DNA of 64,000 nt, taken from a bacterium. Its GTDB lineage: Bacteria > SZUA-182 > DTGQ01. The translations under genes and the position numbers were made by a program. The notes beneath the pieces are model-generated. The model ran no database searches and was not told the origin of the DNA. It was given only the letters and a program-made list of their open reading frames with translations. Shown here piece by piece: positions 10,201 to 17,843 of this stretch. Each line of letters starts with the position of its first letter. Position 1 is the stretch's first letter. The stretch is taken from assembly GCA_040755755.1 (NCBI GenBank), contig JBFLZW010000061.1:1-64000 (forward strand), read 5' to 3'.

Positions 10201-11394
10201 GAGCAATAGAACCGTCCGATTGTCTATGGGCAACGGTGCGGCGTCGGAATCGCGCCAACTCGTACCCTTGGATCGCCCTTCCAGGAACGGAAAACGATCC
10301 GGATCGAACAGCGAACCGCCCAGGGCGGGCATGCGAAGGGACTCGTGGTCGATTCCGCCGTGGACGGCCCTGAAGACCGAAAGAAGGCGTGCCCACGCGT
10401 CGTGCCTCCGATCGAGCACCTCGGGACCGTGACGATCCGCTTCCTCGACGAGCCGCCCCCTCAGCGTGGATACGGCATAACACTCGTCGTAAACGGGATC
10501 GCCTAAAAGCAGGAGTCCACGTTCTTCGGCACAGAGAACGAACACCAGCCTCATCATGACGGTCAAACCGGCTTCGTAGAGCTCGGCGGGCGAGACGTCC
10601 CGTAACAACTCTCCGTTGCGGTCCGCGTCGGCCTTGTCCAGGCACTGGACGAGAACTTCCACCGCACGGCGAACCTGCTCCCCGAGAGTGTCCGTGATCT
10701 CCTCGTGATGCTCGAGCGATCTGTCGAGCAACGCTTCCAAGGTCTCGTCCGACGGGCCGAAACAGCGCCTGACGCTCCAGAGGGACTGGAAAACCTTGAG
10801 GGTGATCGGCTCCTGGAACCAAAGACGGGCGTACCACGAGACGTAGCTCGACATTCCCCCGACGGGTGCGTTCACCAGCGTCCACCGTTCGCCGTCGGTG
10901 ACGACTCCCAGTCGAACGGCGTGGGATCGACACAGCGCCACCATCCGCTCGAGGAGCGACGTGGGCCATCTGTCGTCTTTTTGTACCTTTTCGAGGTCGG
11001 TCCCCGGTCGTTGGACGGAAAGGAAAAGGCGAGGCTCGCCATTCGATGGCGAAACGACCACCCAATCCGGTGCGAACGTCTCGGTTCGATCCGGGGAGGC
11101 CACCAGATACGTTCTGGCCTTCTCGGCATCCGTCGCCAGCGTAGAGGCGTCGTATTCCAGAATTTCCGTGAAAACGAGTCGAACCCACTCGCGATGGAGA
11201 TCCGGGAGCAGAGGGTCGTTCTCCTCGACCGCATCGGTCCATTCTTCGTATGCCGCACGGAGGCGCTGCCGTTTCGGAGTCTCGACGACGTCCAACCCCT
11301 GGGGGAACGCCTCCTCCAGGACGGGCACGGCGAGAAACGGCCCGGACACCTCGACGAGGGAAAGCCACTCCGTATGTCTCGAAGGGTTCGTCAT
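7297..11394 (-). CDS. drmMI: DISARM adenine-N6 DNA methyltransferase DrmMI
   Basis: A 1365-residue Eco57I/type IIG-like methyltransferase. SAM motif I is KICDPAMGSGAFL near residue 600, and the catalytic motif IV is NPPF at about 876-879. The N-terminal 450 residues resemble the helical/nuclease-like region of these large enzymes, but I see no clear PD-ExK site. In DISARM it marks host DNA so that only foreign DNA is attacked. Residues about 1020-1265 (bases 7600-8330) are visibly AT-rich: two lines sampled near 7801-7920 are about 43% GC against about 61% near 8881-9420. This is the expected place for target recognition, which suggests a swapped specificity domain. The start overlaps the drmD stop by four bases. 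Confidence 0.93.
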   Translation of the reverse strand: MTNPSRHTEWLSLVEVSGPFLAVPVLEEAFPQGLDVVETPKRQRLRAAYEEWTDAVEENDPLLPDLHREWVRLVFTEILEYDASTLATDAEKARTYLVASPDRTETFAPDWVVVSPSNGEPRLFLSVQRPGTDLEKVQKDDRWPTSLLERMVALCRSHAVRLGVVTDGERWTLVNAPVGGMSSYVSWYARLWFQEPITLKVFQSLWSVRRCFGPSDETLEALLDRSLEHHEEITDTLGEQVRRAVEVLVQCLDKADADRNGELLRDVSPAELYEAGLTVMMRLVFVLCAEERGLLLLGDPVYDECYAVSTLRGRLVEEADRHGPEVLDRRHDAWARLLSVFRAVHGGIDHESLRMPALGGSLFDPDRFPFLEGRSKGTSWRDSDAAPLPIDNRTVLLLLNSLQSLERSGGALLLSYRALDVEQIGHVYEGLLEHTVARMPSVTIGLTGSKKAKNPNLPLSELESARMEGDDTLVALVKETTERSESAIRNALARPVDETVFGRLLAVCGGDMTLAERIRPFANLVRTDAWGEPIVYREGGFMVTLGADRRETGTHYTPKSLTESIVETTLEPVVYIGPAEGKPREEWKLKPPTELLDLKICDPAMGSGAFLVQACRWLAERLVESWANEEAAGGFVTADGEVLDRAGGADPMPKEPDERLLAARRLIAERCLYGVDINPLAVELAKLSIWLVTLAKGRPFGFLDHNLRCGDSLLGIHRLDQLTKLEPNPDGGSNQQRIFGQNVAGAVAEAVEIRKRLRAIPIRDVRDVETMARLDAEARKKLEAVELVADAMIGEVLQADGNARAVDSAMGFLALQTDAFLRGEMEAGKEISRIARAALSVDLPPGKPPRKPFHWPLEFPEVFSRQNGGFDALVGNPPFLGGQRITGVLGSSYRDWLVHHVAGGRRGSADLVAYFFLRAWSLIREGGGFGLLAVNTIAEGDTRQAGLEAMVRAGAVIHAAYPNEPWPGKAAVVTSRVHVHKGEWRGERSLLGRPAPFISAFLSDREEWSPKRLKANEGKSFQGSNVLGLGFTLTENEAMELLANNPDNHEVIYPYLNGEDLNAHPNQQHSRWIICFWDWPKDKAEQWKEPYQIVASRVRHERENNKYSKWARENWWLYERPRPELYHAIGRGSSFVYHPSTWEPTATPMTTVIVSARVTKHFSPLLVKNHFVFSEQLVVFAYDSYAYLALLCSSLFCVWVKKQSSTLGQGMRFTPSDCFETFPFPSDVDSPYLLQLGQGVQLLRTEIMNCDWIGLTRLYNRFHDPEESNVSIEKLRDLQCEIDVAVARAYGWGDLDLEHGFHEVPYLPEIDRVRFTISERARLEVLRRLSELNRQRYEEEVVRGLHGETMNGRRTTRGRRGGTRK

Positions 11395-14300
11395 GTCGGT
11401 CGTACCTTTCCGGTCGAGAAGCGAGGAACGAGGAAAACGACCGCCACGGGGAACGTTCTGGCAGTGGGGTCGGCATAGCGGCTTTCGATTGCGGCGGCCT
11501 CGCTTTTCTTCTCTTCGGGGATACGGGCGAGCCTGGCTTTCAACGCCTCGATATCCCTCTTCAACTGGTTGCGTTCTTCCTCGGGCCAGAGCGTCAATTG
11601 CACGAATTGCGGTCCCGAGTCGGCCAGTTCTTTCCGGATGCTTCGCTCCAGGTCGCCGAGGACGGTCATGAGATCGGCGATCTCGCTTTCCTTTCGGCGG
11701 TTCAACGTGTTTTCCAGGTACTTCATGCGCTCCCGAGAGCGCGCTTCCACTGCCGCCCGGATCGCTTCCTCGTTTCTTTCGAATCGATCCTTGAGGATCG
11801 CGAAGAGATCGTCACCGGGAGAAACCGGTTCCGCCTTTTCGACGAGCGCTTCGAGTTTGCCCACTTGGGCGATCCTTCTGAAAGACTTGTGTTCCAATTC
11901 GCCGCCCGAAAGGGTCAATTCTTCATGGAGCCGATGGTGCCCGCCGCCGGTGACGACCAGGCGCGACCATACGGCGACGGCGGGGCGATCGAGTTCCTCG
12001 TCGGGAACCGCTCGAACGGTGACCCGATGGAGCGACTTGACGTCGTCCAGTTTCCAGATTTCTTCACGCAGCAGACGGAGGCTCATCTGGACCAGCTTGT
12101 GTTCGAGGTGGACCAGAACCACGTCGTCACGTCCCTTCGCCACTTCGTGATCGAAGGTGATGGGGCGTCGTACTCTCGTGTGCGGATGTTCGAGTCCGAC
12201 GGTCGCCCGTCCCCACGAACCGGGCAACACCGGCACTTCGAACGCCTTGCCATTCGGAACGCCAGACAACGGAACCGATTTCAGCGGCGGCTTCTCGGCG
12301 AGTTCGAGGGCGATTTCGACCGCACGGTGCACGTTTTCAGGATCGAGATGAAAATCTCTCTTCGCCTCCACGAGTTTCTCGTGTAGACGTGCGATTCTCT
12401 CCTGCAGCTTGCGCTCGGCAGCGACGAACCGACGCGCTTTCGCCGCCTTGGCCTCGGCTGCACCGGTGTCCAAACCGGTCCGTCTTCCGAGCATGGCCTC
12501 TTCTATCTGTTTGGCGATGACGGGGCCTACGCTGCCCAGATCCTCCCGGATCGTGTCCACCTTGAGGACCGCCCTCATGAGATACTCGTGATCCCCTTCG
12601 ATCTCGCCGACCTTCCGGTGTCTGGATATTTCACGAGGATCGAATCCTTGGCTCACCGGGTGCCAGATGAAGACTTCCTTCTGCCTCTGGCCGTGACGGT
12701 CGATCCTGCCGTTACGCTGCTCCATGACGTTGGGATTCCAAGGAATTTCGACATGGATCAGGTAGTTGCAATGATTTTGAAGATCGATTCCTTCCGAAGC
12801 GGCGTCGGTCGCCAACAGAATCCGAACAGGGGCGACGTCCGGATTCGCCTGAAAGGCCGCTTTGACGGCTTCGCGTTCGTCGGGGCGCATGCTTCCGTGC
12901 AGGATGGCGAGACGATCCCCTCCGTACCCGTTGGCCGTGAAAATCTGATGGAGCCAGACATGGGTGGCGCGGTATTCGGTGAAGAGAATGACTCTCTTTT
13001 CGTTCCAGTGTCCGCCAGGTTTCAGATAGGTGTCGAGCCAGTGGAGGATGGCCTTGGCCTTCGCGTCCACCCGGTTCTTGTGTTTTTCGGCCCATTCGGT
13101 GAGGTAGTCGAGCATTTCACGTTCCGTTTTACCGAGTGGTGGGGTCATCTCGCTCGCCACTTCGACCGCTTCGAGCTGGGCCTCTTCCGCCTTCGCTTCG
13201 TCCGAGTACTCCTCCTCGCTTCTAACGATCGCCTTGCGGAGTATTCGATCGTCCAATGCCGTGGCGGTCCGGGGACGACCTCGTAGCATCGTCTCTCTGT
13301 GTTTCGCCAAGGTGACGGCGAAAGCCATCGGAGACGAAAACAGTCGTTTTTTCAACAGCATGTGCACGAAGTCGGTCCCGAACTCGTACCGTGTTCCTTT
13401 GACGCTGTTGGCTCTCGTGACCGTGAATTCGCGCAGCAAGCGATGGATATCCCGTTCTTCATCCGAATAGGCGATTTTCAGGCACTGGAGCCGTCGGACC
13501 GGGAAGACCGGCTGACCGACGGCGTCGACGATGTCGCTTTTCATTCGTCTTACCATGACCCGATGGAGTTGCCTTTCGTCCGGCATCACCGTCCGGGCGA
13601 AACGTTGGTCGTCGAGTAGCTCCAGAAGGGAGGTGAACGATTCCTGATATCCGTTGTGAGGTGTCGCGCTCAAAAACAGGCGATGGGAAAAATGAGGAGC
13701 CAACATTCGGATCAATCGCGTGCGCTGGCTTTCGAGCGCGTATCTGGTCGCGGCCGCGGGCGCGACGTTGTGAGCCTCGTCCACTACGAGGATGTCGAAC
13801 TTGCGTGGATAGGTCACGTGCGAGGGAAGAATGTCCTTGAGCAGACGCAGCCCTTCCCCGGATTTCATCCAGTCCATGGAGGAAATGAGTCGTGGGAAAG
13901 ACGTCCACGGATTGGCGTGAATGCCCCGTTCCCGACGAAGCGTCTTGACGTAGTCGGTATCTACGATACGGAAATCGAGACCGAACTTCTCCTGCATCTC
14001 CGTCCGCCATTTGACTTGAAGAGTCGCGGGGCAGACGATCATGACGGATCTCGCTCTATGGCGGACCAGAAGTTCCTGAATCACCAAGCCCGCTTCGATA
14101 GTCTTTCCCAAACCGACGTCGTCGGCGATCAACAGATTGACGCGCGCCATATCGATCGCGCGGACGAGGGGATCGAGTTGGTAGTCTTCGATGGTGATCC
14201 CGCTTCGGAACGGCGACTGCAGGAAGGACCTGTCCGCGTTGGTCGCGGCCCCCCAGCGAACGGCGTCGAGGAACGCTTCCAGTTTTTCCGTTTCGTCCCA

Positions 14301-14570
14301 GCCGGTGACTTTCGGCAGTCCCGCTCTTTCCAGCACGCGAGCCCCCGGCTCCAATTCCCACAGAACTTGCAGACTTTCGCCGAGGGAATCTTCGTCGAGG
14401 GCGGCCAGAGTGACGAGGTGCTGCTTCCCGTTTCCCGCCGAAGAGAAAGCGGATGCCTCGACGTCACCCACGACCCACTGACGACGTCTGATCTCGACGA
14501 GTTGGCCCGGGTCGGGGACGGAACGGCTCCAAACATATCTGTTCGCATCGGATCGTGATTTATCGGGCAT
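11391..14570 (-). CDS. drmD: DISARM SNF2-type helicase DrmD
   Basis: A protein of about 1059 residues with a SNF2/Swi2 motor: Walker A ADDVGLGKTIEAGLV near residue 155, a DEAH box (VVDEAHNVAP) near 265, and the C-terminal helicase motifs TDAASEGIDLQNHCN and NGRIDRHGQRQ near 615-640. A charged coiled-coil tract follows near 700-745. DrmD together with DrmMI defines class 1 DISARM. I start it at the ATG at 14570 because AGGAG sits nine bases upstream; an in-frame GTG at 14588 is possible. It overlaps the end of the cytosine methyltransferase gene by 11 bases. Confidence 0.92.
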   Translation of the reverse strand: MPDKSRSDANRYVWSRSVPDPGQLVEIRRRQWVVGDVEASAFSSAGNGKQHLVTLAALDEDSLGESLQVLWELEPGARVLERAGLPKVTGWDETEKLEAFLDAVRWGAATNADRSFLQSPFRSGITIEDYQLDPLVRAIDMARVNLLIADDVGLGKTIEAGLVIQELLVRHRARSVMIVCPATLQVKWRTEMQEKFGLDFRIVDTDYVKTLRRERGIHANPWTSFPRLISSMDWMKSGEGLRLLKDILPSHVTYPRKFDILVVDEAHNVAPAAATRYALESQRTRLIRMLAPHFSHRLFLSATPHNGYQESFTSLLELLDDQRFARTVMPDERQLHRVMVRRMKSDIVDAVGQPVFPVRRLQCLKIAYSDEERDIHRLLREFTVTRANSVKGTRYEFGTDFVHMLLKKRLFSSPMAFAVTLAKHRETMLRGRPRTATALDDRILRKAIVRSEEEYSDEAKAEEAQLEAVEVASEMTPPLGKTEREMLDYLTEWAEKHKNRVDAKAKAILHWLDTYLKPGGHWNEKRVILFTEYRATHVWLHQIFTANGYGGDRLAILHGSMRPDEREAVKAAFQANPDVAPVRILLATDAASEGIDLQNHCNYLIHVEIPWNPNVMEQRNGRIDRHGQRQKEVFIWHPVSQGFDPREISRHRKVGEIEGDHEYLMRAVLKVDTIREDLGSVGPVIAKQIEEAMLGRRTGLDTGAAEAKAAKARRFVAAERKLQERIARLHEKLVEAKRDFHLDPENVHRAVEIALELAEKPPLKSVPLSGVPNGKAFEVPVLPGSWGRATVGLEHPHTRVRRPITFDHEVAKGRDDVVLVHLEHKLVQMSLRLLREEIWKLDDVKSLHRVTVRAVPDEELDRPAVAVWSRLVVTGGGHHRLHEELTLSGGELEHKSFRRIAQVGKLEALVEKAEPVSPGDDLFAILKDRFERNEEAIRAAVEARSRERMKYLENTLNRRKESEIADLMTVLGDLERSIRKELADSGPQFVQLTLWPEEERNQLKRDIEALKARLARIPEEKKSEAAAIESRYADPTARTFPVAVVFLVPRFSTGKVRPT

Positions 14571-15681
14571 TCGCTCTCGCTCCTGCACTGGTTCTCCTTC
14601 GATTTTTCATCCACTTATCGACATGGCGGATTATGCTCAGTCCGATCATTTCTCCGAGTCTCGGCGGCACGGCATTGCCGATCAACCTTCCGACCGCTTT
14701 TTTGTATATGGGTTGCCCCGGAGGGACGAACACGTAATCTTTCGGGAAGCTCTGCAGAATCGCCCCTTCACGCAACGAGATCGCACGATTTTGATCTGGA
14801 TGTCCGAAGCGTCCGTTACCGAATCCGAAGAACTGAGTTGTGATCGTGGGAGCCGGCTCGTCCCAGCACATGCGACCGTAGACGCTCGGATAGGTCTTGC
14901 CGGTTTTCTTCTTGTGACAGTCGGCGACCAGCGTCTTTTGCCAGTCTCGCCAAGTTCCTCCGGGTTTCGATGCCTCGATCCTCTTCCTGTTCAGGTCCGA
15001 AAGGATAGAGGCTTGATGCAATGGATCTGTCTCCTCCATCTCGCCCGCTCGTATTGGCGGTAAGTCGGCGATGTTTTCTCTAACCGTAGTGCGCTCGGCA
15101 CCGAATTCCCCAGGCGACAGCGAACGAATGGGACCGAGCTTCGAAGCCAGGAGAACGAGCCTCTGGCGGTGCTGGGGTATCCCGTACTCTTCGCAGTTCA
15201 CGATATCGATGTGGACGTGATATTTGGCGTTTTGGAGGGTCCCGAGAAACTCCTCGAAGACGCCTTGATCCTTAAGTCGTGGAACGTTTTCCATTGTGAC
15301 GAGTTCGGGAGATATTTCCTCGACGAGCCTCGCGAACTGCAAGAGAAGCCACCACCGTTTGTCGTCCGGGGTCGCCTTCTGATTGTAGGTGGAAAATGTT
15401 TGACAGGGAGCGCATCCGGCCAACAGACGGATACCGTTTTTAGGAAATACCCGTTCGAGGTCTTCCGCCTTGAGGTCTTCGACGGATTTCAGAAGAAACT
15501 TGGCGGCGTTGTTCGCAGAGAAGGGATACTCGCAGGCAGGATCGATATCGACCCCAAGGCGGACGTCGATGCCCGCTTTCTCGAGTCCGTACGTAAGCCC
15601 GCCGGCACCGCAGAATAGGTCCACGGCGTAGACTTTGCGCTTCGCTCGTTTCCCTATCTGTATCCGTTCGATCCGTTCCAT
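14560..15681 (-). CDS. DNA cytosine-C5 methyltransferase (DrmMII-like)
   Basis: A complete C5 methyltransferase of about 373 residues: motif I DLFCGAGGLTYGLEKAGI, catalytic motif IV GCAPCQTFS, motif VI ENVPRL, motif VIII QHRQRLVLLASK, then the target-recognition region (RMCWDEPAPTITTQFF) and motif X GRLIGNAVPP. The enzyme makes 5-methylcytosine, probably as a host self-mark for the DISARM operon it opens. C5 methyltransferases are usual in class 2 DISARM, whereas this operon has class 1 drmD and drmMI, so both modification types are present. I chose the ATG at 15681 with AGGAGG 15 bases upstream; a GTG at 15729 would add 16 residues and lengthen the overlap with the HTH gene. The vsr gene at the operon end fits a 5mC-making enzyme. 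Confidence 0.92.
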   Translation of the reverse strand: MERIERIQIGKRAKRKVYAVDLFCGAGGLTYGLEKAGIDVRLGVDIDPACEYPFSANNAAKFLLKSVEDLKAEDLERVFPKNGIRLLAGCAPCQTFSTYNQKATPDDKRWWLLLQFARLVEEISPELVTMENVPRLKDQGVFEEFLGTLQNAKYHVHIDIVNCEEYGIPQHRQRLVLLASKLGPIRSLSPGEFGAERTTVRENIADLPPIRAGEMEETDPLHQASILSDLNRKRIEASKPGGTWRDWQKTLVADCHKKKTGKTYPSVYGRMCWDEPAPTITTQFFGFGNGRFGHPDQNRAISLREGAILQSFPKDYVFVPPGQPIYKKAVGRLIGNAVPPRLGEMIGLSIIRHVDKWMKNRRRTSAGARANAR

Positions 15682-15901
15682 GTTCTTCGATACCTGCCTC
15701 CTCTGTCCTTTGGTCGTGTGAGGAGGCACCTCCGGCCTTTACCCACTCATCGATTTCGTCTTTTTTGAATTTCCAAAGTCGACCCATCCGGTGAGCGGGC
15801 ATCCGGTGCTTGTCGATCCATCGGTACACCGTGTCGTTGCTGACACCGAGGTATTTGGATATCTCTTCCACCGACAGCCATCGGTCTTCGATCTCGGTCA
15901 T
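15440..15901 (-). CDS. Excisionase-like HTH protein at the head of the DISARM operon, tail overlapping the methyltransferase gene
   Basis: The first 55 or so residues form a MerR/excisionase-type winged helix (LSVEEISKYLGVSNDTVYRW, then MGRLWKFKKDEIDEWVKAGG). By my count about 37 of the first 53 positions match the small HTH protein that opens the BREX operon at 36571-36777. The start has GGAG/AGGAG upstream and lies about 90 bases after a good promoter. After residue 60 the frame runs on for 90 arginine-rich residues through the methyltransferase gene in another frame. That tail looks like out-of-frame translation: either the protein really ends late with a long overlap, or a one-base frameshift has removed its normal stop. 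A role as operon regulator is inferred from domain and position. Confidence 0.7.
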   Translation of the reverse strand: MTEIEDRWLSVEEISKYLGVSNDTVYRWIDKHRMPAHRMGRLWKFKKDEIDEWVKAGGASSHDQRTEEAGIEEHGTDRTDTDRETSEAQSLRRGPILRCRRAYVRTRESGHRRPPWGRYRSCLRVSLLCEQRRQVSSEIRRRPQGGRPRTGIS

Positions 15902-15998
15902 TTCTCCTGCTCCCGCGGAATGTTACGGTTCGCGACTCACCGCTCGCCTCGGCCGTTCAAAGAGAGAGGGACGCACCTCTCCTATTCTCCAACGAACT

Positions 15999-16027
15999 AT
16001 GATACGCCGATCCTTTCCGATTGTCAA
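15999..16027 (-). promoter_or_regulatory. Sigma70-type promoter of the DISARM operon
   Basis: On the minus strand there is a perfect -35 TTGACA (16027-16022), a 17-base spacer and -10 TATCAT (16004-15999). Transcription would start near 15992 and leave a leader of about 90 bases before the HTH gene. It lies in the 255-base gap between the last BREX-operon gene and the DISARM HTH gene. I see no clear terminator in that gap, so read-through from BREX is possible. Confidence 0.75.
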
Positions 16028-16156
16028 CCGCAATTTGCCGCAGAAACCTGGATTTGTCCGTATCGATTGCCCCGGCGATCTCTCGATTTTCCGCCTCACG
16101 GAATACATACCGGAATCGATCCCTATCCGGGTCGCAAACCTGCCGTTCGAGAGAAG

Positions 16157-16741
16157 TTACCCGTTCCGGGGCCATTGTGAGGACCCTAACGGTTGCAGTC
16201 CCCTCTCTTTCGAAGGGAAGCCGACGTAGAGCCAGACCGGGAGCTCGGCTCCCCTTGTCCGGACGGGGACCAAGACGCGGCGGTAGAGGCAGGGACCGCC
16301 AGGGTGGAACCCCTCCAGCCGGTCGATGGCCGGGAGGCGGCTCTCGGGGTCGTCGAAGGTCAGAAGCTCCCCGTACACGGGGCCCCAGGGCGCGCCCGTG
16401 CCCTTTCTCGGAAGCCGGTCGGGGATTGGCTCGGGATTGGACATGCGGGCCGTCACGTGCGCTTGTGTGGCCACGTCGGCGAGCGGATTGGTGGTCCCGA
16501 CGGCAAGGATATCCTCCTCCGGGACCTCAAGAACCGGGATTCCGGAGGATGTCTCGAAGAGGCGGCCGCGGACCAAGGCGTCCTCCACCGCCAGGACTCC
16601 CCGGCAGAAGCGGTCGTGGTTCCAGAAACCGCGCTTCAGTGTGCCGTAGACGAAGAGTCTCGGCATTCCGTTTGTGTTCGGCTTCAAGGGTTCTGTTGGG
16701 TTCATTGCCTGGTTCATGGGGTTCATTGGGGTGTCTGTCAC
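16157..16741 (-). CDS. Gamma-glutamylcyclotransferase-like (GGCT/AIG2 fold) protein
   Basis: The core MPRLFVYGTLKRG gives the YGTL/YGSL substrate-binding loop of the GGCT fold. VYGELLTFDD and LPAIDRLEGF supply the other family motifs; the glutamate of RLEGF aligns with the usual acid residue, and a YRR-V strand follows. These enzymes open gamma-glutamyl amides by cyclisation to 5-oxoproline or act on related isopeptide-like bonds. The substrate here is unknown. The GTG at 16741 overlaps the preceding stop by four bases (GTGA). The first 25 residues are an odd Met/Asn/Pro-rich stretch, so MPRLF at residue 26 is an alternative start. It is the last gene of the extended BREX operon, directly after a class II glutamine amidotransferase. 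Confidence 0.82.
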   Translation of the reverse strand: MTDTPMNPMNQAMNPTEPLKPNTNGMPRLFVYGTLKRGFWNHDRFCRGVLAVEDALVRGRLFETSSGIPVLEVPEEDILAVGTTNPLADVATQAHVTARMSNPEPIPDRLPRKGTGAPWGPVYGELLTFDDPESRLPAIDRLEGFHPGGPCLYRRVLVPVRTRGAELPVWLYVGFPSKERGLQPLGSSQWPRNG

Positions 16742-17520
16742 TGTTCCGCCCCCTTTCTCTCCTGGGCGACGAACTCGAAGGGCTCCACCGAGTACGCGGC
16801 CAGGTCCTCGCGCCGGAACACCACCAGGCTCATGGGCGGGACCGCAATCTCACGCCAGCCTTTTTCCTCCGCCAGCACGGCGTCGAGGTATGCGGGGTCC
16901 GAAGCGTAGAGGACCGCTTTGCGGCGGGGATGCCAGCGCAGTTCCAACGGCCGGTTCCCCTTGAGCACAAAGACGGTGCCCGGGTCGGTCCGGCAGGCGA
17001 TGACGGCGGTGATCTGACCCCGACAGCGTCGGAGCCGGGCTTTGAACCGCTCGATATCCATGGCCCCGTCCCGGGCGGCGTTCGCGGCCAGGCGGAACAG
17101 AATCTCGCTGTCCACCTCGGCGAAGCGCCGCATCTTCCAGCGCCGGAACAGGTAGTCGGCGTTGTAGATGGTGCCGTTGTGGGCGCCGATCACCTCCCCG
17201 GCGCGGATCGGGTGGTTGTTGCTGTTGACCCGCTCGTCCCCTCGGGTGCGCCACCGGGTATGGCCGAGCAGGAGCGTGGCGCGGTTGTCCATGGAGGCAA
17301 GGAGTTCGGCGAAGGCATTGTCCGTGACGAACCGCTCGGCCGTCACCGGCCGCTTGAAGAGCCGGTGTCCGCCGTCGGTGTCGAGCCATGCCGCGCCGGT
17401 GGCGTGTGGTCCGCGCTCCTCGCTCAATACAAGCAGGCGGGTGAAGAGCCAGGCGAGATACTCCCGCTCCTCGGCGCGTCGCCGCTTATTTCCGAAGATG
17501 ACTCCCGCGAGCCCGCACAT
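16738..17520 (-). CDS. Class II glutamine amidotransferase (Ntn hydrolase)
   Basis: A 260-residue stand-alone Ntn-type amidotransferase. MCGLAGVIFG places the nucleophile at Cys2. RGPHATGAAW, GHTRWRTRG, NNHP and AHNGTIYN are the glutamine-binding and oxyanion motifs, and DSEILF follows. No synthase or isomerase domain is attached, so it resembles GlmS N-domains and the YafJ/Dug3 group, which act on the gamma-amide of glutamine or gamma-glutamyl peptides. The start is fixed by the need for Cys2 and overlaps the preceding stop (TGATG). The next gene encodes a GGCT-like protein that also works on gamma-glutamyl bonds, so the two may act on the same molecule; this is inference. Confidence 0.87.
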   Translation of the reverse strand: MCGLAGVIFGNKRRRAEEREYLAWLFTRLLVLSEERGPHATGAAWLDTDGGHRLFKRPVTAERFVTDNAFAELLASMDNRATLLLGHTRWRTRGDERVNSNNHPIRAGEVIGAHNGTIYNADYLFRRWKMRRFAEVDSEILFRLAANAARDGAMDIERFKARLRRCRGQITAVIACRTDPGTVFVLKGNRPLELRWHPRRKAVLYASDPAYLDAVLAEEKGWREIAVPPMSLVVFRREDLAAYSVEPFEFVAQERKGAEQ

Positions 17521-17843
17521 CAGGATTTCCCTCCCTGCGGATCGACGATGAACCCGCGGAAGACGCCCTCGGCGTATTCCTTCGGGTGCTCCTCGATCCA
17601 GCTCGCGGCATCGGGATATCCGAGCTCCCCGGCCAGCCGGGCGACGACCGGCCGGTCGAGCATATTGGTCAACCCCGAGAGCCGGACCGCGTCGATGCCC
17701 TGCCAAACCAGGGAGGGAAGCGGTTTATCCTGACAGGACCAGACCACGCATTCATCCCCAAAGCCGGAAACGAGACCGCCTTCATTCACCTGTTTCTGGC
17801 ACACCTTGTTTTCGGCCAGGGAGGCGTAATAATCGAAACTCAT
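17520..17843 (-). CDS. Small DUF5049-like protein
   Basis: A 107-residue protein. Its second half, from IDAVRLSGLTNMLDRPVV to AGELGYPDAASWIEEHPKEY, resembles the short phage-encoded DUF5049 family (T-NMLD, a middle LGY/MGY and IEEH-K-Y). That family match is from memory and needs a profile search. The N-terminal 45 residues hold two cysteines but no motif I know. It is coupled on both sides: its ATG overlaps the RAMP stop (ATGA) and its stop overlaps the amidotransferase start. Function unknown. Confidence 0.6.
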   Translation of the reverse strand: MSFDYYASLAENKVCQKQVNEGGLVSGFGDECVVWSCQDKPLPSLVWQGIDAVRLSGLTNMLDRPVVARLAGELGYPDAASWIEEHPKEYAEGVFRGFIVDPQGGKS

